From Orientallactaga sibirica (taxonomy: Eukaryota; Chordata; Mammalia; Rodentia; Dipodidae), in assembly GCA_036365145.1 (NCBI GenBank), contig JAEOAD010001176.1:186001-250000 (forward strand): a DNA stretch of 64,000 bases. The letters run 5' to 3'. The stretch's first letter is position 1. Every line of letters begins with the position of its first letter. This document shows positions 58,541 through 64,000 of this stretch, in pieces. A program made the position numbers and the translations under genes. Under the pieces are notes generated by a model. The model had not been told where the DNA came from, made no database searches, and saw only the letters and a list, made by a program, of their open reading frames with translations.

Positions 58541-59589
58541 TATAAATAGGTTGAAGTATAGGTCAACCATCTTTCATATAGGAGTCTTTTCAAGTTCAAG
58601 TAGGATTATTCCACTCTTTTTTTTGGTATTTTTAATCTATAATGACATGCAATGACATAGGGAGCAAGGCACAGTCATCATCTAACTAATCAAAGGATCA
58701 TCTATCTTACTATTTATGTTTTTTTGGTGAGAGAAGCACCTCTTGTTTGTGAGACACTAAGCTCCTTTGACAGACATCTTGACAGTCATAAATACCTTAG
58801 GCTCACATTTCTTGGATCGTCCTTTGAGAACTATTTTAAAGATTTTTTTTTATTTTCAAGAAGCTTATAGTAGGTATGGGCAGCCCACTGCATTTCCATG
58901 AATTACACTTCTCATTTAAGTATTTATGAAATATAAATCTTACCTGCTTTCTAAAATATAAAGATCATTCAGTATATAAAAATCAAGCCAAATTATAAAA
59001 ATCAGCCATAGAGTTTAACTATACACTTTCAGGAGTTTCTCTCTCTTTCTCTCTTTTTCTCTGGAAGGAAACACATAGAAGTTACCTAACATGGACCAAA
59101 TTCTGAATCTACAATTAAAATTCTTGATGTGCTTTTGCAAGAGTCATGTTCTTTTTCCTTATTTTTAAAATAAACATAATGAGATCACATTACTCTCATA
59201 ACTTCCAGATTGTGTCTGTAAATGATAAATAAGAGAGGTCTATGACATATCTCATAAGGAGGTTATCACTGAAAGATTATTCAATATGATTTTTATCTTT
59301 GAGGGTTTTCTTTAACCATGGTTGAAGGCTCATAGCACATCCTCAGCCAGAGTGATTACCATTTAGATGAATGAATGACGTCCTAGGAGCACAGCATGCA
59401 ATACATCTTTCCTGATATGATGTGATGCCAAGTCATGTTGGAATTTTTGAAGCAGAGATTTAGTGAGGATGATATAGACTCAGAGATCTCTAGAGAGTTC
59501 TCTGTTGAGAATATTTAAAGTTTCTCATCCTTCCTTCCTAGAGAAGAAGCAATTAGTTAGTCTATAGGGATCAAGTTGGCTATTTTTAT
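58541..59589. other. Intergenic, nothing recognised
   Basis: AT-rich; no supported feature. Confidence 0.3.
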
Positions 59590-60870
59590 AAATTAAAGTT
59601 ATTTTAACTGATAATGAGAAACATAAAATTGTACATATCAATGATATATCATGAGATGTTTCTATGCATGTATGCATTGTGTAATGTTAAGATTCATGTT
59701 AAACATGCCTATCTCCTCAAATGTTTGTAACTTCTTTATGGTGAAAACTTTGAAAATCCTTGATTCTAGCTTCTTAAAGTGTGTGATACATTGTTATTAT
59801 CGATGGCCACCCTATACAAAAGCATCTTCCTCCTAACTAGGCCTAACTTAATACATATCAACTAAACTTTCCTGATTCCACTCTATCTCTCTACTCTCTC
59901 CAGCCTCTGCTAACCATAGTTCAATTCTCACTATTATGAAAATAACTTTTAAATATTCCATTTTTTTTTAGTTAGATCACTTACTTATTGCCTTTCGATC
60001 TTGGCTTAATTTCATCTATTTTATTCTACTTGTTGAATATGTCAGGATTCACTACTTTAATGGCTGAGTAGTATTCCTTGGTTTATATGTTCCAAATTTT
60101 TTTTAATCAGTTTGTTAGTGGATAAAACTAGGAGAGAAAATATTTTGAATCTGTACACAGTTGAGGATTGTCTCAACTGCTCAATTTTAAATTTTTTGAG
60201 GAACCACCATACAGTTTACATAAAAGCTGTACTAATTTACCAACAGTTTTTAAGGGTTCCCTTTCTCCATATCCATGCCATGTTTTTGATAAGGCCATTT
60301 TTACTGCAATAAGATGAAACATCTCATTTGGGTTTTGATTTTTATTTCCCTGATGATTAGTGATGCTAAACATTTTTTTCATGTACCAGCTGGCAATTTT
60401 TGAAAAGGTACATATAAGACTATTGCTCATTTTTAATTGCATTATGTTTATACTAGCTTTTTAGAGTTCTCTCTATATTTTTAGTATATTTAATTAATTT
60501 GTTTATTTGATAGAGAGAAGGAAAGAGAGAGAGAGAGAGAGAAAATGGGAGTGCCAGGGTCTCCAGCCACTGCAAATGAATTCCAGATGCACACGCCCCC
60601 TTGTGTATCTGGCGTACGTGGATCCTGGAGAATCAACCAGGATCCTTTGGCTTCATAGGCAAATGCCTTAACTGCTAAGCCATATCTCTAGCCCCCTAGA
60701 GTTCTATATATTAATTCCTTTACAGATACACAGTTTTAAAACATTCTTTCCCATTCTGCTGGCAATTTTCTTAGTCTGCTGATGTTTTGCTTGCTGTGTA
60801 GAAGTTTCTAGTTTCATTTGGTCAAATCCATCTGCTTTTGCTATTGTTTCCTGTGCTTTTGTCACCAAAC
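59590..60870 (-). mobile_element. Ancient antisense L1M 3' end
   Basis: Antisense L1M-type 3'UTR (ACATATCAATGATATATCAT, CCTATCTCCTCAAATGTTTG, CAGCCTCTGCTAACCATAGT) runs into ORF2 3' end (GGCTGAGTAGTATTCCTTGG, TTATTTCCCTGATGATTAGT, TTCCCATTCTGCTGGCAATT). More diverged than the other L1s here; split by a SINE at 60484. Confidence 0.75.
60484..60695 (-). repeat. tRNA-derived SINE nested in L1M
   Basis: TTATTTGATAGAGAGAAGG, (GA)n, CTCCAGCCACTGCAAATGAA, GCACACGCCCCCTTGTGTAT. TAGAGTTCT recurs on both sides (60462 and 60697). Confidence 0.93.
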
Positions 60871-60974
60871 AGCTGGCTGGATTTTTGTTGTTGTTGTTGT
60901 TGTTCTGTTCATATGAAACTAGCAAATAAGCAAAGAGTAGCTTCTTTGGAGCTGGCAGTCCTAGGCCTGTCAGA

Positions 60975-61330
60975 GTTACTTTCTCATTGCTGGGACAAAA
61001 GTCCTGACCAGAAACACCCCATGGAAAGAATGGACTTTTCTTGCTTATAGTTTGGAGGGGAAGTTTCATCCGGGTGAGGAAAACATGGTAGGAGCAGACA
61101 TCCTGGCATCACCATCAGAGGAGGTAGACAGAGTGAGCTAAGTGTGCCAAGTGGGGCTTGACGATAATGTACCAGACCTACCCCCAGAAACACACCTCCT
61201 CCAGCAAAGCTTCACCTTCCAAAGGCTCCACAATATTCCAGAACAGCACCACCAGCAGGGAATTAAGAAAGGGCTTAATCACAAACACACAAGGCTATAG
61301 GGGGCATTTTATACTCAAATTACCACAGAG
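60975..61330 (-). repeat. MaLR (MT/ORR1-like) LTR
   Basis: TTTCTCATTGCTGGGACAAA, AGTTTGGAGGGGAAGTTTCA, CCCCCAGAAACACACCTCCT, CAGCAAAGCTTCACCTTCC, GGGGGCATTTTATACTCAAA. Confidence 0.65.
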
Positions 61331-61759
61331 TTCCTGAATGCCAAGAGTACATGGCCTGGGCTAACAGAAGTAGTATCTGATACTCTGGGTCCTGTCATTT
61401 AGAGGCTGTGGCTTGAAGCTTGAGAGGACAGAGACTTGTAGTTCTAGGTACTCAAGTCAGTGACTAACTGCTCTGGGCCTTGATTTTTGGTGGCCACATT
61501 TACACTCAGTAACCCGTGACCTGGGCTCCTAGCATAAAGTAGAACTGGCTGGAGTATCAGACTGCCAGTGTGATGGCTTTCAAGCCCTGAGCTTGGGACT
61601 CTCACCTTGTAACTATAGCTCATGGTACAGCTTTGGGGCAGTGATCAGGACTTACAATTTCTCATCTTTGTCTCATCACAGCCTTCTACCTCCCACAGTC
61701 TTGACTTTCTACCTCATCTAGCCTTTTCCCACCATCCTTCGTTGGTTCAGCTGCCTCTG
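61331..61759. other. Intergenic, nothing recognised
   Basis: Less AT-rich than average; no ORF or nameable repeat. Confidence 0.3.
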
Positions 61760-61771
61760 CCATAGGTCACT

Positions 61772-62044
61772 TTTTTTTCTTTTTTTTGGAGAGAGACATA
61801 GAGAGAGAGACAGAGAGAGAAAGAGAGGAAGACAGATAGAGATGGGGGCGCCAGCAGCTTCTCAGTTGCTACGAACAAAATCCAGATGCATGTGCCCCCT
61901 TGTGGTCAAGTGTGGCATTACGCCCTTGCATCACTTTGCATCTGGCTAAAGGTGGGACCTGGAGATTGGAACCACTGGAGATTGGAACTGGCGTTCTTAG
62001 GCTTAGGAGGCAGGTGCCTTAACCACTAAGCCATCTCTCCAGCC
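61772..62044 (-). repeat. tRNA-derived SINE, long subfamily
   Basis: CAGCAGCTTCTCAGTTGCTA, GTGTGGCATTACGCCCTTGC and a duplicated GGAGATTGGAAC motif. Target duplication CCATAGGTCACT at about 61760-61771 and 62045-62056. Confidence 0.95.
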
Positions 62045-62056
62045 CCATAGGTCACT

Positions 62057-62492
62057 CTTTTGAACTTTTCCATCACCTTCTAACTGCCACTGTCATGCCA
62101 TTGCTGCTCCTGCTGCCTTCTCTTCATATTGCCACTTCAGCCCTCTCTACCTATGATAAAGATCACATTCAGAAAAGCAATGATGCACCATTCTTTGTAG
62201 GTACTTATAAGACTTTTGGGAAGATTAAGTGAGATAATATTTACTTTTCTCAGATGATGTGGGACACAGTGCTTAGTTAAAATAACTATTATTTCATCTA
62301 AAAATGAGTGACAAGGGATGGGGTAAGAAATAAACAGATACAGTTATGGTTTAAACTTCCAGGGTCTCTAAAGTGAAGGTGAGAAGATGCCGATCTTAGT
62401 GTTATGGGAATCCTTCCTCCATGGCAGCTAATGTCCTTTGGGTGACAGGAGTGTGTTGGTGTCTCTTCTCATACTTCAGAAATGTACCCATA
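62057..62492. other. OR-4 upstream region / presumed intron
   Basis: No repeat recognised between the SINE and the OR-4 splice acceptor. Confidence 0.35.
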
Positions 62493-62512
62493 CCTTTTCA
62501 TTATTTTGACAG
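62493..62512 (+). other. Splice acceptor of OR-4 exon (relic)
   Basis: CCTTTTCATTATTTTGACAG ends with AG at 62511-62512, 25 bases before the ATG; retained although the gene is dead. Confidence 0.55.
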
Positions 62513-62529
62513 GAGAGGCTCAGATTGAA

Positions 62530-62538
62530 ATGTCATAA
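62530..62538 (+). promoter_or_regulatory. Two-codon uORF overlapping OR-4 start
   Basis: ATG TCA TAA is followed immediately by the main start, sharing an A (TAATGG). This minimal uORF is directly visible; any role is inference, and the gene is now a pseudogene. Confidence 0.35.
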
Positions 62539-63464
62539 TGGAGAACAGCACTATGGTGAATGAGTTTGTACTCTTGGGATTGACTGCCATTCCAGAGCTG
62601 CAAGTGCCTTTGTTCCTGACATTCACCCTCATCTATCTCATTACTCTCACTGGGAACCTGGGCATGATCATGTTGATCTGGCTGGACTCCAGTCTCCACA
62701 CCCCCATGTATCTTCTCCTCAGTAACCTGTCTCTGGTGGACTGTGTTTACTCCTCTGCTGTGACTCCCAAGGTGATAGCTGGGTTTCTGGCAGGGGATAA
62801 AGTGATCTCCTATGGGGGATGTATTGCTCAGATGTTTTTCTTTGTGACTTTTGCCAGTGTTGACTGTTTTCTACTTGCTGTCATGGCTTTTGATCTTCAT
62901 GCTGCAGTATATAAACTCTTACACCACCACCATGACGACCAGTGTTTGTGCTCACATGGTGATTGGCTGCTATGCATGCAGCTCTGTTGAATCTGCCATC
63001 TACATTGGGTTTATCTTTGATCTTTCCTTCTACCATTCAAATGTGGTCCATCACTTTTTCTGTGATATCCTCCCAGTGCTGGCCCTCTCCTGCTCTGATA
63101 TCTATGTAAATGAGATTGTGCTGTTTATCTTAACATCATTCAATGTCTTGTTATCATGACCTCCTATCTGTTTATATGCATTGCCATTGTGAGGATGCAC
63201 TCAGCAGAAGGACGACAAAAAGCCTTCTCCACCTGTGAATCTCACCTCACTGTGGTGACCATATTCTATGGAACTATAATCTTCATGTACTTGCAGCCCA
63301 GTTCCAGTCATTCTATGGACAAGGATGAAATGGCATCAGTGTTCTACACGATAGTCATTCCCATGTTGAACCCTATTGTCTACAGTTTAAGGAATAAAGA
63401 GGTTAACAATGCCTTCAAGAAAGCCATTGAGAAGATGAAGACACTGTTTGGCATGAAATTTTAA
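62538..63464 (+). pseudogene. OR5B-like: OR-4: OR5B-type pseudogene, two frame-changing deletions
   Basis: Recognisable OR from MENST (62538) to a C-terminal TAA at 63464. The first frame keeps GN at 39-40, LHTPMY and C95, then shows MAFDLH where functional receptors have MAYDRY, and AVYKL where they have AVCKP. Just after, at about 62921-62930, the CAC-rich YTTTMTT segment is five bases short against the paralogues, giving a stop at 62988. The next block ([23 protein letters not shown]) is in another frame to about 63140, where about 13 bases of TM5 are missing. The frame then returns to the original phase through [10 protein letters not shown] and [15 protein letters not shown]. The two losses sum to 18 bases, but the in-frame stop lies between them. 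No intact receptor can be made; a genuine pseudogene rather than sequence noise. Confidence 0.93.
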
Positions 63465-63687
63465 TTAGGGGCATTACTTAATTTGTATACTTAATCAGCT
63501 GCTGTTGTGCATCAAATTTCTCCAAAATATCATGATTTAAGACAATGGTTTACTATCTTACATAATTGTGTGAGCAAGCCACTCATTTGTTACTTTCATC
63601 TGGGCTCACACCTGAAGTCTTGTGTATTTTAGAAGGTAAGCTGAACTTAGAGATTTCTGATGGTGTCATTCACATCTCTGGAAGTAC
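63465..63687. other. OR-4 3' flank
   Basis: Short AT-rich flank before a B1; nothing recognised. Confidence 0.3.
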
Positions 63688-63700
63688 ATGTTGGCTATTT

Positions 63701-63867
63701 TTTTTTTTTTTTTTTTTTTTTTTTGGTTTTTTGAGGTAGGGTTTTACTCTAGTCCAGGCTGACCTGGAATTCACTCTGTCTTTTCAGGGTGGCCTTGAAC
63801 ACACGGCGATCCTTCTACCTCTGCCTCCCGAGTGCTGGGATTAAAGGCATGTGCCACCATGCCCGGC
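63701..63867 (-). repeat. B1 SINE, little-diverged
   Basis: A T-run of about 25, GAGGTAGGGTTTTACTCTAG, CCTCCCGAGTGCTGGGATTA, CACCATGCCCGGC. Target duplication ATGTTGGCTATTT at 63688-63700 and 63868-63880. Confidence 0.96.
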
Positions 63868-64000
63868 ATGTTGGCTATTTTTTTAGATCTATTTTATTCA
63901 TCTACCTAGTATCTCTTATCCTCCAGTGTCCGGACCATATCCCTTGCATGGCATCATCAAGCCAGCCTTTCCAAAGTCTGAAGGTAAAAGTGAAAGAGCT

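Overview
The window is nuclear DNA from a rodent. Every dense signal is a mammalian repeat or an olfactory receptor (OR) gene; there are no operons, bacterial-type genes, CRISPR arrays or plausible multi-exon genes. Two SINE families dominate: a 7SL-derived B1-type SINE, and a tRNA-derived SINE of about 200-220 bp that begins GGCTGGAGAGATGGCTTAG and carries pol III A and B boxes, a CT-rich tract and AATAAA-type tails. The second looks like the B2 superfamily, and I infer it may be the DIP group of jerboas (Dipodidae). That species inference is tentative; rodent is near certain.

Genes: the only protein-coding loci I can support are four class II ORs of the OR5B type, each with a single intronless coding exon. 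They lie at 23496-24446 (+, intact, 316 aa), 47129-48073 (+, intact, 314 aa), 56487-55523 (-, otherwise complete but broken by one missing base in a homopolymer) and 62538-63464 (+, pseudogene with two deletions and a degraded DRY motif). Each has a pyrimidine-rich splice acceptor 20-30 bases before the ATG, the usual OR layout in which an upstream non-coding exon joins a single coding exon. In human, OR5B genes cluster on 11q12; this is probably part of the orthologous rodent cluster. Each OR is expected to be expressed alone, from one allele, in olfactory neurons, so these genes do not form a pathway.

Layout: 1-7 kb is mostly L1-derived (an ORF1/HAL1-like relic, then a long decayed ORF2 and 3'UTR) with SINEs inserted. 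7-23 kb is intergenic DNA with SINEs, MaLR LTR pieces, MIR and MER20 relics. 23.5-24.4 kb is OR-1. 24.5-35 kb is gene-free and SINE-rich. 35-38.7 kb is a stack of antisense L1 3' ends. 39.5-39.9 kb is a clean solo LTR. 41-45 kb is dense in SINEs and microsatellites. 45.3-46.8 kb is a 5'-inverted (twin-primed) L1. 47.1-48.1 kb is OR-2. 51.6-52.8 kb is an old MaLR internal region. 55.5-56.5 kb is OR-3. 59.6-60.9 kb is an old L1M 3' end. 62.5-63.5 kb is OR-4.

I found no undescribed biological system. The most rewarding observations are a chimeric SINE (tRNA-SINE fused to a B1 head inside one target-site duplication), a long SINE subfamily whose four near-complete copies all keep clear target-site duplications, one clear and one likely twin-primed L1, the single-base lesion in OR-3, and short upstream ORFs whose stop codons overlap the start codons of OR-3 and OR-4.
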